Origin: Actinacidiphila glaucinigra
Lineage (GTDB): Bacteria > Actinomycetota > Actinomycetes > Streptomycetales > Streptomycetaceae
Length of the DNA stretch: 64,000 nt
Direction of reading: 5' to 3'
NCBI RefSeq assembly: GCF_900188405.1
Contig: NZ_FZOF01000020.1
Coordinates: forward strand, 62,001 to 126,000
The translations under genes and the position numbers were made by a program. The notes under the pieces were generated by a model, which was not told the DNA's origin, did no database searches, and saw only the letters and a list, made by a program, of their open reading frames with translations. Positions within the stretch are counted from its first letter, which is position 1, and every line of letters starts with the position of its first letter. Below are positions 16,704 through 27,850 of the stretch, in pieces.

Positions 16704-17816
16704 TCATACCGGCCTGAGCACCGGGGGGTGGATCGCGCCGGCCGTGCCCGAGAGCGGGGTGCCGCTGCCGCCCCAGCGCAGCGCGATGATCTCTGCGGCG
16801 ATCGACACCGCGACCTCCTCGGGGGTGCGCGCGCCCAGGTCCAGCCCGATCGGCGAGCGCAGCCGGGCCAGTTCGGCCGGATCCATCTCCGTGTCGCGCA
16901 GCCGCTTGAGCCGGTCGTCGTGCGTCCGCCGGCTGCCCATGACGCCGATGTACGCGGCGGGGCGGCGCAGCGCGACCTCCAGCAGCGGCACGTCGAACTT
17001 GGGGTCGTGGGTGAGGACGCACACCACCGTGCGGTCGTCGGTCTCCGTGCCGCCCAGGTAGCGGTGCGGCCAGTCGACGACGACCTCCACACCCTCGGGG
17101 AAGCGCTTCGGGGTCGCGAAGACCGGACGTGCGTCGCAGACGGTCACCCGGTAGCCCAGGAACAGCCCGATGCGCGCCACCGCCGCCGCGAAGTCGATCG
17201 CGCCGAACACCAGCATCCGCGGCGGCGGGGCGAAGGATTGCAGGAACACCGTCACGTCGTCCTCGCGCCGCTCGCCGTGCGGGCCGTAGTGGCGCTGCCC
17301 GGTCGCGCCCTGGGCCAGCTCGCCGCGGGCGTCGTCGGTGACCGCCGCGTCCAGGCCCTCCGAGCCGAGGGTGCCGGCGACCCGGTCCGGCCACACCGTG
17401 AGCGTGGCGCCGCGCGGCGCGGGACCGTCGAGCACCGTCGCCGTGACCACCGGGCGGTGCGCGGCGACGGAGGCCGCCACCTCGCCGAAGCCCGCGTCCG
17501 TGGCCGGGGAGACCGGACGGACCAGCAGGGTGAGCTCGCCGCCGCAGGTCAGTCCCACCTCGAAGGCGTCGGCGTCGCTGTAGCCGAAGGTGTGCAGCCG
17601 GGCCTCGCCCGACGCGACGACCTCCTTGGCCAGTTCGAAGACCGCGCCCTCAACGCAGCCCCCGGAGACGCTGCCGACGACCTCGTCACCGGGCCCCACC
17701 GCCATGGCCGCGCCCGGCCCGCGCGGGGCGCTGCGGCTCACCGCCACCACCGTGGCCAGCCCGAAGGGGGTTCCCGAGGCGTACCAGTCGTCCAGCGCAG
17801 GAAGGATCTCACGCAC
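16704..17816 (-). CDS. XdhC/CoxI-family molybdenum-cofactor maturation protein
   Basis: A 370-residue cytoplasmic protein. The N-terminal XdhC_CoxI domain has SAPRGPGAAMAV and SGGCVEGAV, carrying the conserved Cys. The C-terminal Rossmann domain holds MLVFGAIDFAAAVARIG and VVCVLTHDPKFDVPLL. These proteins sulfurate or insert the Mo cofactor of the large subunit (CoxF/XdhC role). The start overlaps the CoxE-like gene by 8 bp. Confidence 0.88.
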   Translation of the reverse strand: MREILPALDDWYASGTPFGLATVVAVSRSAPRGPGAAMAVGPGDEVVGSVSGGCVEGAVFELAKEVVASGEARLHTFGYSDADAFEVGLTCGGELTLLVRPVSPATDAGFGEVAASVAAHRPVVTATVLDGPAPRGATLTVWPDRVAGTLGSEGLDAAVTDDARGELAQGATGQRHYGPHGERREDDVTVFLQSFAPPPRMLVFGAIDFAAAVARIGLFLGYRVTVCDARPVFATPKRFPEGVEVVVDWPHRYLGGTETDDRTVVCVLTHDPKFDVPLLEVALRRPAAYIGVMGSRRTHDDRLKRLRDTEMDPAELARLRSPIGLDLGARTPEEVAVSIAAEIIALRWGGSGTPLSGTAGAIHPPVLRPV

Positions 17817-18948
17817 CGTCGGCTCCTCTCACCACGGCGGCCAGACGTTCCAGCGCGCCCAGACTGTGCCCCTCCACGAAGGCGTCGACGCTCGGCAGCG
17901 CCGCCGCCATCCCCGCCGCCAGCGGGGCGTACCCCGGTCTGGCCTTGCGCGGGTTGGCCCACACCACGCGGTGCGCCAGCCGTGCCAGCCGCCGCATCTG
18001 CGCGGCCAGCAGGGCGGGGTCGCCGCGCTCCCAGCCGTCCGACAGCAGCACGACCACCGCGCCGCGCGCCGTCCCCCGCGCGCCCCAGCGGTCGAGGAAC
18101 GCCCGCAGCGTCTCCCCGAGCCGGGTGCCGCCGCTCCAGTCGGGCACCGCCGCCCCGACCGCGGCCAGCGCCGCGTCGGGGTCGCGGCGCGCCATCTCGC
18201 GGGTGACGCGGGTCAGGCGGGTGCCGAGGGTGAAGACCTCGGTGGGCGTGCGGCCGCGCGAACCGTGCGCGGCGGCGTGCGCGAACCGCAGGAGCGCGTC
18301 CGCGTACGGGGCCATCGACCCGCTGACGTCCAGCAGCAGCACCACCCGGCGCGGCTTGCGGGCCGGGGCCCGCCGCAGCAGGACGGCCGGCTCCCCGCCC
18401 CGGCGCAGCAACTCCCGCACGGTACGCCGCGGATCCACGCCACCGCGGCGTGCCGGGCGGCGCCGGGAGCTGCGGCGCGGCTCGCCGTCGAGGGCGAACA
18501 CCGCCAGCAGCTGGTTCAGTTGGGCCCGCTCCGCCGCGGTCAGTACGGCGACGTCACGGTGCCGCAGCACCTCGGTCGCACTGGCGAGCGCGGTCGCGGT
18601 GGGACCTTCACCGCCCTCCTCGGTGGTCCGCTCCCCGGGCTCGGCCCGCGGCACCGCGGGCGGGCGCACCGGGCGGACCGCCGGACGCACCCGGCGCGGC
18701 GGCCGTTCGCCGTCGAAGAAGGCCGCGAAGACCCGGTCGTAGCGCTCCAGGTCGTCCGGCCCGCCGCAGAGCGTGAGCCGCCCCGCCCAGTACACGTCGC
18801 GGCGCCGTCCCGGGTCGAGCCGGCCGAGCGCGGCGAGGAACGCGGCCACCCGGTCGGGGCCCGCCGGCACCCCGGCGGCCCGCAGGGCGCGGGCGAAGCC
18901 CACCACCCCCGCCGTGCCGTCCGCCGTGACCGTGCGCACCGTGCTCAC
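17809..18948 (-). CDS. coxE: CoxE-like VWA-domain protein
   Basis: A 379-residue protein; the GTG start overlaps the MoxR stop as GTGA. The N-terminal half has the CoxE-like helical layout. A VWA domain (about residues 190-375) carries the MIDAS-type motif VVLLLDVSGSMAPYADAL, then VVVLLSDGWERGDP. With the MoxR ATPase it forms a MoxR/VWA chaperone pair that matures the active-site cluster of the large subunit in CO dehydrogenase operons. Confidence 0.88.
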   Translation of the reverse strand: MSTVRTVTADGTAGVVGFARALRAAGVPAGPDRVAAFLAALGRLDPGRRRDVYWAGRLTLCGGPDDLERYDRVFAAFFDGERPPRRVRPAVRPVRPPAVPRAEPGERTTEEGGEGPTATALASATEVLRHRDVAVLTAAERAQLNQLLAVFALDGEPRRSSRRRPARRGGVDPRRTVRELLRRGGEPAVLLRRAPARKPRRVVLLLDVSGSMAPYADALLRFAHAAAHGSRGRTPTEVFTLGTRLTRVTREMARRDPDAALAAVGAAVPDWSGGTRLGETLRAFLDRWGARGTARGAVVVLLSDGWERGDPALLAAQMRRLARLAHRVVWANPRKARPGYAPLAAGMAAALPSVDAFVEGHSLGALERLAAVVRGADGA

Positions 18949-20027
18949 CGCGACCCGCCCGCGCGCGTGGCGAGGATCTCGGACAGGTCGAGCGAGCGCG
19001 CCCGCTCCGCGTCCTCGCGGTACTTCAGCACCGAGCCGAGGGTGGTCATCGCCAGGTCCGCGTCGAGTTCCGTCGCGCCCAGGGCGGCCAGCGCCTCCGC
19101 CCAGTCGATGGTCTCCGCCACCCCGGGCGGCCGCACCAGGTCCTGCTCCCGCAGGCACTGCACCACGGCCGTCACCTGGGACGCGAGCCGCGCCGCCACG
19201 TGCGGCTGCCGGCGCCGTACGATCGCCAGCTCCCGTTCAAAGCCGGGGTGCTCGAACCAGTGGTAGAGGCAGCGCCGCTTGAGGGCGTCGTGCACCTCGC
19301 GGGTCCGGTTGGACGTCAGCACCACCACGGGCGGCGACTGCGCCCGCAGGGTGCCCAGTTCGGGGACGGTGACGGAGTACTCCGACAGCAGTTCCAGCAG
19401 GAAGGCCTCGAACTCGTCGTCCGCCCGGTCGACCTCGTCGACCAGCAGCACCGAGGGGCTGGTCTCCAGGGCCCGCAGCAGCGGCCGGGCCAGCAGGAAC
19501 CGCCGGCTGTAGAGCTCGCCCTCCAGCGTCCCGGGATCGCTGACGCCGGCCGCCTCGGCCGCCCGCAGGTGCAGCAACTGCCGGGGGAAGTCCCAGTCGT
19601 ACAGCGCCTGCGACGCGTCGATGCCCTCGTAGCACTGCAGCCGGATCAGCGGCGCGCCGAGCGCCTCGGCCAGCGCGTGCGCCAGCGCGGTCTTGCCGAC
19701 GCCCGCGTCGCCCTCGCAGAAGATCGGGCGGTGCAGCGTGAGCGCCAGGTAGCAGGCGACGGCGAGGCCGTCGTCGACCAGGTAGCCGGTCTCCTCCAGC
19801 CGGGCCCGCATCTGTCCGGGACCGGCGATCCCCGCCGCCGCTCCGGCCGCGGGCGCGGCAGCGGGAATCCCGGAGGCGGCGGGGGCGGTGGCGGGGCCGG
19901 AACTCGGGGCGCCGGGGCCGTGGGGCCCCACCGCCCCGGCGCGCGCCGACGTCACGGGAAGCGGCCCGCAGGAGGGGCCCGCCGGGGTGGTCCACCCCGG
20001 CGGAGTCCCGTGCGCCGGCCAGGTCAT
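18945..20027 (-). CDS. coxD: MoxR-type AAA ATPase (CoxD-like)
   Basis: A 360-residue AAA ATPase. ATG 20027 follows GAGGAGCGG. About 72 low-complexity Ala/Gly/Pro residues precede the ATPase core starting at MRARLEETGYLVD. Walker A is EGDAGVGKTALA, Walker B VLLVDEVDRADDEF, and sensor 1 VVLTSNRTREVHDAL. CoxD-like MoxR proteins act with CoxE to insert or rearrange the active-site sulfur/copper or selenium centre. The low-complexity head may be dispensable; an internal start at the core is an alternative. Confidence 0.88.
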   Translation of the reverse strand: MTWPAHGTPPGWTTPAGPSCGPLPVTSARAGAVGPHGPGAPSSGPATAPAASGIPAAAPAAGAAAGIAGPGQMRARLEETGYLVDDGLAVACYLALTLHRPIFCEGDAGVGKTALAHALAEALGAPLIRLQCYEGIDASQALYDWDFPRQLLHLRAAEAAGVSDPGTLEGELYSRRFLLARPLLRALETSPSVLLVDEVDRADDEFEAFLLELLSEYSVTVPELGTLRAQSPPVVVLTSNRTREVHDALKRRCLYHWFEHPGFERELAIVRRRQPHVAARLASQVTAVVQCLREQDLVRPPGVAETIDWAEALAALGATELDADLAMTTLGSVLKYREDAERARSLDLSEILATRAGGSR

Positions 20028-20043
20028 GCGCTGCGTCCGCTCC

Positions 20044-20897
20044 TCATGTCAGGTCCGCCGCGGCGAGGACGGCCCTGCGGGTCAGCACCCTCGCCAGGTG
20101 CTCCCGGTACTCGGCGGACGCCGACAGGTCGGAGGCCGGCCGGGTGCCCTCCGCCGCGCTGTCGGCGGCCGAGGCGACCGCGTCCGGTGCGGCGTCGGCG
20201 CCCGCGAGGGCCTCCTCGCAGGCGGTGGCGCGTACCGGGGTGGGCCCCATGTTCGACAGTCCGACACGGGACTCGACGATGCGGCCGTCGTCGCGCCGTA
20301 CCAGCGCGGCCACCCCCACCACGGCCCATGCCTGGGCGCTGAGCTGGAACTTCTCGTAGTGGAAGCCCCAGGCGTCCGCCTTGGGCACCCGCACCTCCAC
20401 CAGCAGTTCGTCCGGCCGCAGCGCCGTCTGCAGGTAGTCGGTGAAGAACTCCCGCGCCGGGACGCTCCGCCGCCCGTCCGGGCCCTGGACGACCAGCTCG
20501 GCGTCCAGCGCGAGGACGGCCGCGGGCACGTCCCCGGCCGGGTCGGCATGGGCGAGGGAGCCGCCGATCGTGCCGCGGTGCCGCACCGCCGGATCGGCCA
20601 CCGTGGCCGTGGCGGCGGCCAGCAGCCCGGCGTGCCGCCGCACCAGCGGGTCGTGCACGACGTCGTGGTGCGAGGTCAGGGCGCCGATGACGAGGGTGTC
20701 CCCGTCCGTCCGCACCCCGCGCAGGCCGGGGATCCGGCCGACGTCCACGAGGAGTTCGGGGAAGGCGAGCCGCATCCGCAGGATCGGCAGCAGGCTCTGG
20801 CCGCCGGCCAGCACCTTCGCCTCTTCCCCGGCGAGGGCGAGCTGCCCCACCGCCTCCTCCACAGTGCGCGGCCTGGCGTACTCGAACGACGCGGGAA

Positions 20898-20901
<4 letters not shown>
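20044..20901 (-). CDS. coxM: CO dehydrogenase-type FAD-binding medium subunit
   Basis: A 285-residue flavoprotein subunit; ATG 20901 overlaps the coxL stop as ATGA and follows GGAGGAGGG. FAD motifs are LAGGQSLLPILRMRL (about residues 32-46) and RHRGTIGGSLAHADPAGD (about 103-120), both standard for CoxM/CutM. It transfers electrons from the FeS subunit to the acceptor. The C-terminal CODH_FAD domain ends near residue 285, typical length. Confidence 0.92.
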
Positions 20902-23287
<2,386 letters not shown>

Positions 23288-23291
<4 letters not shown>

Positions 23292-23830
23292 ACCGGCGCC
23301 CCGCTCCCCGCCGTGCTCGGCTCGGCGTGCTCGGCGACGGCGCCCGGCTCGGGCGCCTGGTGCCGGCGTTCCTCGGCGGCGGCCGCCAGCACGGCGCGCA
23401 CGATGTTCATGTAGCCGGTGCACCGGCAGAGGTTGCCCTCCAGGCCCTCGCGGACCTCCTCGGGCGTGGGGTCGGGGTTCTCCCGCAGCAGGTCGCGCGC
23501 GGCCATGATCATGCCGGGGGTGCAGAAGCCGCATTGCAGCGCGTGCTGTTCGTGGAAGGCCCTCTGCAGCGGGTGCCACTCGCCGTCCGCGGAGGCCAGC
23601 CCCTGGATCGTCGTCACCTCGCCGCCGTCGGCCTGGACGGCGAGCACCGAGCAGCTCTTCACGCTCTTCCCGTCGAGGTCCACCATGCAGGCACCGCAGT
23701 TCGTGGTGTCGCACCCGACGGGGGTACCGGTCAGGCCGAGCCGGTCCCGCAGGTAATGGACGAGCAGGAGGCGGGGCTCCACCTCGTCCTCGTAGGCCGT
23801 GCCGTCCACCTTCACCGAGATGCGGGTCAT
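23288..23830 (-). CDS. coxS: CO dehydrogenase-type [2Fe-2S] small subunit
   Basis: A 180-residue iron-sulfur subunit; ATG 23830 follows GGGAGGG. The plant-type [2Fe-2S] site is GCDTTNCGACMVDL plus a downstream Cys, and the proximal cluster is CGFCTPGM plus CRCTGYMNI. The last 30 residues are a nonconserved tail rich in Glu/Ala. It opens the operon coxS-L-M-moxR-coxE-xdhC-coxG, all overlapping or within about 20 bp. Confidence 0.93.
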
Positions 23831-23942
23831 ATGCCCTCCCAGAGGCGCCGCGTGGCGAATCCCCCGTTCTGCTCTGATACGCGCAACTGTAAGTCGCGCC
23901 CGGGGACAACGCGACGCCTCGGACGCGAGTTTCACGGGCCTC

Positions 23943-23970
23943 TTGTGCTCGGAAATCCGAGGCGTAATGT
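23943..23970 (+). promoter_or_regulatory. Leaderless promoter with palindrome in the spacer
   Basis: TTGTGC (23943-23948) and TAATGT (23965-23970) are 16 bp apart. The -10 ends 7 nt before ATG 23978, so the transcript probably starts at the A of the start codon. A perfect palindrome CTCGGA-AA-TCCGAG (23948-23961) sits between the boxes, a good operator position, perhaps for autoregulation by the gene product. Confidence 0.6.
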
Positions 23971-23977
23971 TGATTAC

Positions 23978-24526
23978 ATGATTACCAGCGAACAGAAGGA
24001 AGCGCTGCGGGGCTGGCTCGCCGGACGGCTCCCCGAAGGACTGTTCGAGGCGCTCGTGGACGTGACCGTCGACCGCGAGGAGATCACCGTCGTCGGCCGC
24101 ATCCCCGCACCCGCGGTCGGCGCCGAGGCGTCGGCGGTGGAACGCGAGGCCGCGCTCGACGGGCGGATCGCCGAGTTCCGGGAGCGCACCCGCGAGGACC
24201 GCGTCGCCGTCGCCCGCGAGGCGGAACACCGCTTCGGGCGCAAGGTCTCCTGGGGCGTGGAGTGCGGCGGGCGCCGGGCCATGTACACCACCGTCTCCGT
24301 CCCCGTCATGACCCGGCTGCGCCAGCCCGAGCGGCAGGTCCTCGACACCCTTGTCGCGGGCGGTGTCGCCCGCAGCCGCAGCGAGGCCCTCGCCTGGTGC
24401 GTCCGCCTCGTCCGGGGCAACACCGACACCTGGCTCGGCGACCTGCGCGATTCCCTTGAGCACGTCCAGCGCGTCCGCGCGCAGGGGCCCGATCGCGACG
24501 CCTCGGCGTCCGGCGGGGGCGACTGA
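23978..24526 (+). CDS. Hypothetical protein, possible ribbon-helix-helix-like C-terminus
   Basis: A 182-residue soluble protein with a leaderless-type start. The N-terminus (ITSEQKEALRGWLAGRLPEGLF) is helical. The middle is charged and includes VAVAREAEHRFGRKVSWGVECG. The C-terminal part ARSRSEALAWCVRLVRGNTD resembles the helical half of ribbon-helix-helix proteins. That similarity and the palindrome inside its own promoter suggest a small DNA-binding autoregulator, but I do not recognise the family. It is divergent from the cox operon, so a role in cox control is possible. Confidence 0.6.
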   Translation: MITSEQKEALRGWLAGRLPEGLFEALVDVTVDREEITVVGRIPAPAVGAEASAVEREAALDGRIAEFRERTREDRVAVAREAEHRFGRKVSWGVECGGRRAMYTTVSVPVMTRLRQPERQVLDTLVAGGVARSRSEALAWCVRLVRGNTDTWLGDLRDSLEHVQRVRAQGPDRDASASGGGD

Positions 24527-25807
24527 GCGGCGGCTGCGCCGGGCTGTCGGGGTCGCCGCTTGCGGTTCGTTGTTGTGTGCGGGCGGCTGCGCCGGGCTGC
24601 CGGGTTGTTGTGTGCGGGTTGTGTGCGCCTGCGGCGGGCTGTCTCCCGCCCTCCCTCCCGTTTGCCCGGCGCGGTCAGTGACCGCCTCGCACCGTGTGGC
24701 TGGGTCGGGGCCGCGCCGGCGCACGTCCTCAACGCTCGCGGTTTTGCCCGACATCATTCGGCGCCCGGGTTCGCCGCTCGTCTCCCCCAGCCTTCGGCCG
24801 GGGGGACCCCCATGGGCGCACCCCGCCACACCCCCTCCCGTTTGTTGGGGCGCATGACGGCCGGAGGGTGGTGAGAGGGCGGTCCGGGGTTGCCGCACGT
24901 GTCTCACCGAACGCCCGCAACTGTTAGGTCGTCCATGAGGGAACGGAGTGGGTCGGACCGGCGGGGTTATCGGGGCGCGCGGGCGCTGAGCGGCCTGCCG
25001 CCGTGTGCACGTGCGTGTCCTGCCTCAGCCTTCGGCCAGGGGGCCGGCCCCATCCGGCCCGGTCAGTGTGGTCCCAAGACTGAACCCGGTTGCGGGTCGG
25101 CGGCCCGCCGGAGGCCAGGGCGGGTGCGCCCCCACCATCCTGGGGCTCGCCGTAACGCAGGCAACCCCTGTGGGTCCCCAACCGCCCGCGGGAAGTGCCG
25201 CCAGCCACCGGTGCGTGCACCGGTGCTTGGCCTTCGGCCGGGGACCCCTGTGGAGGGCGGCTTCCAGCGGTGTGGGGAGGGGTGCCCCCCATCACCCTCC
25301 TCCGGCCGTTGGTCGCGACACACACGGAGGGGGCGGGGTCGTAGGGGTGGGCGTTCTGGACGCTGACGTGTATTTGTTGTGCGGCATCCGGGGCGGCAAG
25401 AGCGGGTGCCCGCCATGCACATAAATATGCGGTACAGAATGCCCAGCCCCGGAGGCCCCGCCCCCGGCCCACCACGAACCGCGCGCAGGCCCGCACCAAC
25501 CATCCGGGGCAATCGGGCGGGAGGGCGGGGGACAGCCCGCCGCAGGCGCAAACGACCCGCACACAACAACCGGCCGCAAGGGGCACCTCCACCGCAACGG
25601 CGCCGCACAGGCTGGTTCCGGGACGGCATGGCCTCCGACGCCGTTCGGGCCTGCCCGGCGGCCCATCCTCCGCCGCGACGGCGGTACTTGGGCGCGCGGG
25701 GGTGCCCCCGTCGGCCGTCCGGCGGTCCTGCCGGGCCCGCCGTGCGAGACCCCGTCACCCGCGAAGGGCACCTGCGCCGGTGGGCCGCACAGGTTAGATT
25801 CGAAGGC
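24527..25807. repeat. 1.28-kb noncoding region rich in inverted and direct repeats
   Basis: Two arms of about 65 bp (24603-24667 and 25507-25571) are imperfect inverted copies about 840 bp apart; both contain GTTGTTGTGTGCGGG-type and CTGCGGCGGGCTGTC-type blocks. CTTCGGCCGGGG-type blocks recur near 24790 and 25230, with a related CTTCGGCCAGGG near 25025. GGCCGGAGGGTGGTGAG (24859-24875) is mirrored near 25290-25307. No frame shows Streptomyces codon bias over its length. I read it as noncoding repeat or decayed DNA; long frames crossing it are artefacts of base composition. Confidence 0.6.
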
Positions 25808-26533
25808 GTGCTGCGCATCGTGGACGGCCGGAACGGCGAGCCCGTCGAACTCGACCCGGGGCGGCGCGCGCCGCTGAGGGTGCTGGCCCACACCGGTGCC
25901 GCGGGCCGGACGGCCGCGCTGCGGGTGCTGCTGCTCGCGGACGTGCTGGCGCGCACCGCGGAGACCTACGGGGGCCAGGTGCTGGTCGCCTCGGTGGGCC
26001 CGGCCGACCCCGCACTCGACGCCGCCGCCGCGGCGCTGGGCATCAAGCCCCGCGAGGCCCGCGGCGACACCGGGCGCGAGGCCGAGGAGGCGCTCGCCGG
26101 ACCGGCCCGGGTGCATGTCGCACCGGCGGGCACGGACACCGGCGGCCCCCGCCTGGACGTCGGACCCGTTCACCCGGACGAGGTAGCCGCCCCCGGCCCC
26201 GCGGTACGGCTCGCGCTGCTCCGGCTGGACCGCCGGGCCCCCGCTGAACTGACCCCGCGAGGCCTCGAGGCGGCGGAGGACGGCCTGCGGCACTGGCGCG
26301 GCGCGGTGGCCCGCTGGGCGCAGTCGCCGTCCAAGCCCATGTGCGCCGAGTACGTCGAACGCCTCCAGGCGGCCCTGCGCACGGACCTCGACACCGCCGC
26401 CTGCCTGGCCGCCCTCGACCGGCTGGAGGAGGAGACCGCCCTGCCGGACGGCTCCCGCTTCGAGACGTTCGCCCGGGCGGACCGCGTGCTCGCCCTGGAG
26501 CTGACCGCCGAGGTCGGCGGGGTGAGGTCGTGA
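25808..26533 (+). CDS. CysS-like protein lacking synthetase catalytic motifs
   Basis: A 241-residue protein. GTG 25808 is 7 nt after TAGATT, a leaderless pattern, and the homology-like region begins there rather than at the long upstream frame. The N-terminus (LRVLLLADVLARTAETYGGQVLVAS) resembles the nucleotide-binding start of cysteinyl-tRNA synthetase/MshC. The C-terminus (RTDLDTAACLAALDRLEEE, then FETFARADRVLALEL) resembles the CysS helical domain. The HIGH and KMSKS motifs are absent, so charging is unlikely. The next gene overlaps as GTGA. Function is unknown; the resemblance is by eye. Confidence 0.65.
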   Translation: MLRIVDGRNGEPVELDPGRRAPLRVLAHTGAAGRTAALRVLLLADVLARTAETYGGQVLVASVGPADPALDAAAAALGIKPREARGDTGREAEEALAGPARVHVAPAGTDTGGPRLDVGPVHPDEVAAPGPAVRLALLRLDRRAPAELTPRGLEAAEDGLRHWRGAVARWAQSPSKPMCAEYVERLQAALRTDLDTAACLAALDRLEEETALPDGSRFETFARADRVLALELTAEVGGVRS

Positions 26534-27060
26534 GGCGCCGCGCGGAGGGAGCGCGACGGCTCGTCGTGCTGCGGCACGCCAAGTCCGCCTGGCCCCCGGA
26601 CGTCCCCGACCACGACCGTCCGCTCGGCCCCCGCGGCCGGCGCGACGCCCCGGCCGTCGGCCGCTGGCTGCGTGACGCCGGGCACACCCCCGACCTGGTG
26701 ATCTGCTCGACCTCCCGGCGCACCCAGGAGACCTGGGAGTTCGCCGCGGCGGCCCTGGGCGCCAGGCCGCCCGCGCCGGTGCGCCTCGACGAGCGGGTCT
26801 ACGCGGCCACCGCCCGCGCCCTCCTCGACGTCCTGCGCGAGGCCCCCGAAGAGGCTTCGACCCTTCTGCTGGTCGGCCACAACCCGGGTGTCCAGGACCT
26901 CGTCCTGCGCCTGACCGGCGAGGCCCGCGCGGACGCCCTGCTCCGCGCCGCCGACAAGTTCCCGACCTCGGCCCTCGCCGTCCTGACCTGGCCCGCCCCC
27001 TGGTCCTCCCTCACCCCGGAACACGCCCGCCTCGACGACTTCGCCGTCCCCCGCGGCTGA
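26530..27060 (+). CDS. SixA-type phosphohistidine phosphatase
   Basis: A 176-residue histidine-phosphatase-superfamily protein. The catalytic RHA motif is in VVLRHAKSAWP (about residues 13-23). The second His is in LLVGHNPGVQDLVL (about 117-130), and STSRRTQETWEFAA provides the phosphate-binding Arg. SixA-like enzymes dephosphorylate phosphohistidine proteins; many actinobacterial members are uncharacterised. It is translationally coupled to the CysS-like gene. Confidence 0.85.
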   Translation: MRRRAEGARRLVVLRHAKSAWPPDVPDHDRPLGPRGRRDAPAVGRWLRDAGHTPDLVICSTSRRTQETWEFAAAALGARPPAPVRLDERVYAATARALLDVLREAPEEASTLLLVGHNPGVQDLVLRLTGEARADALLRAADKFPTSALAVLTWPAPWSSLTPEHARLDDFAVPRG

Positions 27061-27087
27061 TCCCGATCGCCCCCGGGGAGGGGTGCG

Positions 27088-27702
27088 CTACTGGACCGAG
27101 GCCGCCAGGGCGGCGGCCGTGGCGACGGCGAGGCGGTCGAGGTAGCGGGGCGTGAGGGGGGAGCGCAGGACCGCGAGGCGCCAGTAGAGGGGACCGGCCA
27201 TGAGGTCGAGCGCGAGGTCGCAGTCCGTGCCGGCGGGGAGCTCGCCGCGTTCGACGGCGGCCTCGACGATGGCGGTGGCGATACCGCGCTGGGTGTCGCG
27301 CAGCGCGGTCTGCAGGGTCTCGGCGATCTCCGGGTGGCGGGAGGCCTCCGCCAGCAGGTCGGGGATGATCTGCGAGGCGACGGGGTGCCGCAGCGCCCGC
27401 GCCGTCACCTCCAGCAGCATCCGGATGTCGCCCAGCAGGCTTCCCGTGGCGGGCGCCGGCATGCCGACCGCCGCGACGGCGGAGACCACGTCGAGGACGA
27501 GCGGAAGCTTGGAGCGCCAGCGCCGGTAGACCGCGGCCTTGCCCACGCCCGCACGCCGTGCGATGCCCTCGATGGACATCCGTCCGTACCCGACCGCGGC
27601 GAGTTCCGCGAAGACGGCCGCGCGGATCGCCTCCGTGACATCGTCTCGGAGCACTGCCGCCCCGGCGGGGGCGCGTCGTGGGGGTGCGGTGTCCGGTGCC
27701 AT
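27088..27702 (-). CDS. TetR-family transcriptional regulator
   Basis: A 204-residue regulator. I choose ATG 27702 because TAGGCT lies 7 nt upstream (leaderless). The helix-turn-helix is AVFAELAAVGYGRMSIEGIA, then GVGKAAVYRRWRSKLPLV (about residues 28-66). The C-terminal TetR_C domain is of the AcrR type. It is divergent from the exporter genes at 27851, with the GGAACG/CGTTCC palindrome between them, so local repression of both directions is likely. Confidence 0.85.
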   Translation of the reverse strand: MAPDTAPPRRAPAGAAVLRDDVTEAIRAAVFAELAAVGYGRMSIEGIARRAGVGKAAVYRRWRSKLPLVLDVVSAVAAVGMPAPATGSLLGDIRMLLEVTARALRHPVASQIIPDLLAEASRHPEIAETLQTALRDTQRGIATAIVEAAVERGELPAGTDCDLALDLMAGPLYWRLAVLRSPLTPRYLDRLAVATAAALAASVQ

Positions 27703-27729
27703 GTCCGGCAGCCTACGCGACGACGGGAC

Positions 27730-27745
27730 GGAACGGTTGCGTTCC
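27730..27745. promoter_or_regulatory. Palindrome in the TetR/exporter divergent region
   Basis: GGAACG-GTTG-CGTTCC is a perfect 6-4-6 inverted repeat 28 bp upstream of the TetR start. A second partly related symmetric stretch (AACGA...TCGTT, 27773-27792) lies closer to the exporter. They are candidate operators. Confidence 0.45.
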
Positions 27746-27850
27746 AACGCTCATGTGGTCTAACGTCCTGGTAACGACGATACGGTCTCGTTCCGTCGGC
27801 GCACAACCGCCCCCCTCGCGCCTCACCCCCCGAACGGAAGCGCCACCCTC

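Noticed and set aside
24560..25800. Several 70-300-codon frames in the repeat-rich gap
   Set aside because: Arg/Pro/Gly-rich translations, mutually related only because the DNA is repeated; no start signals.
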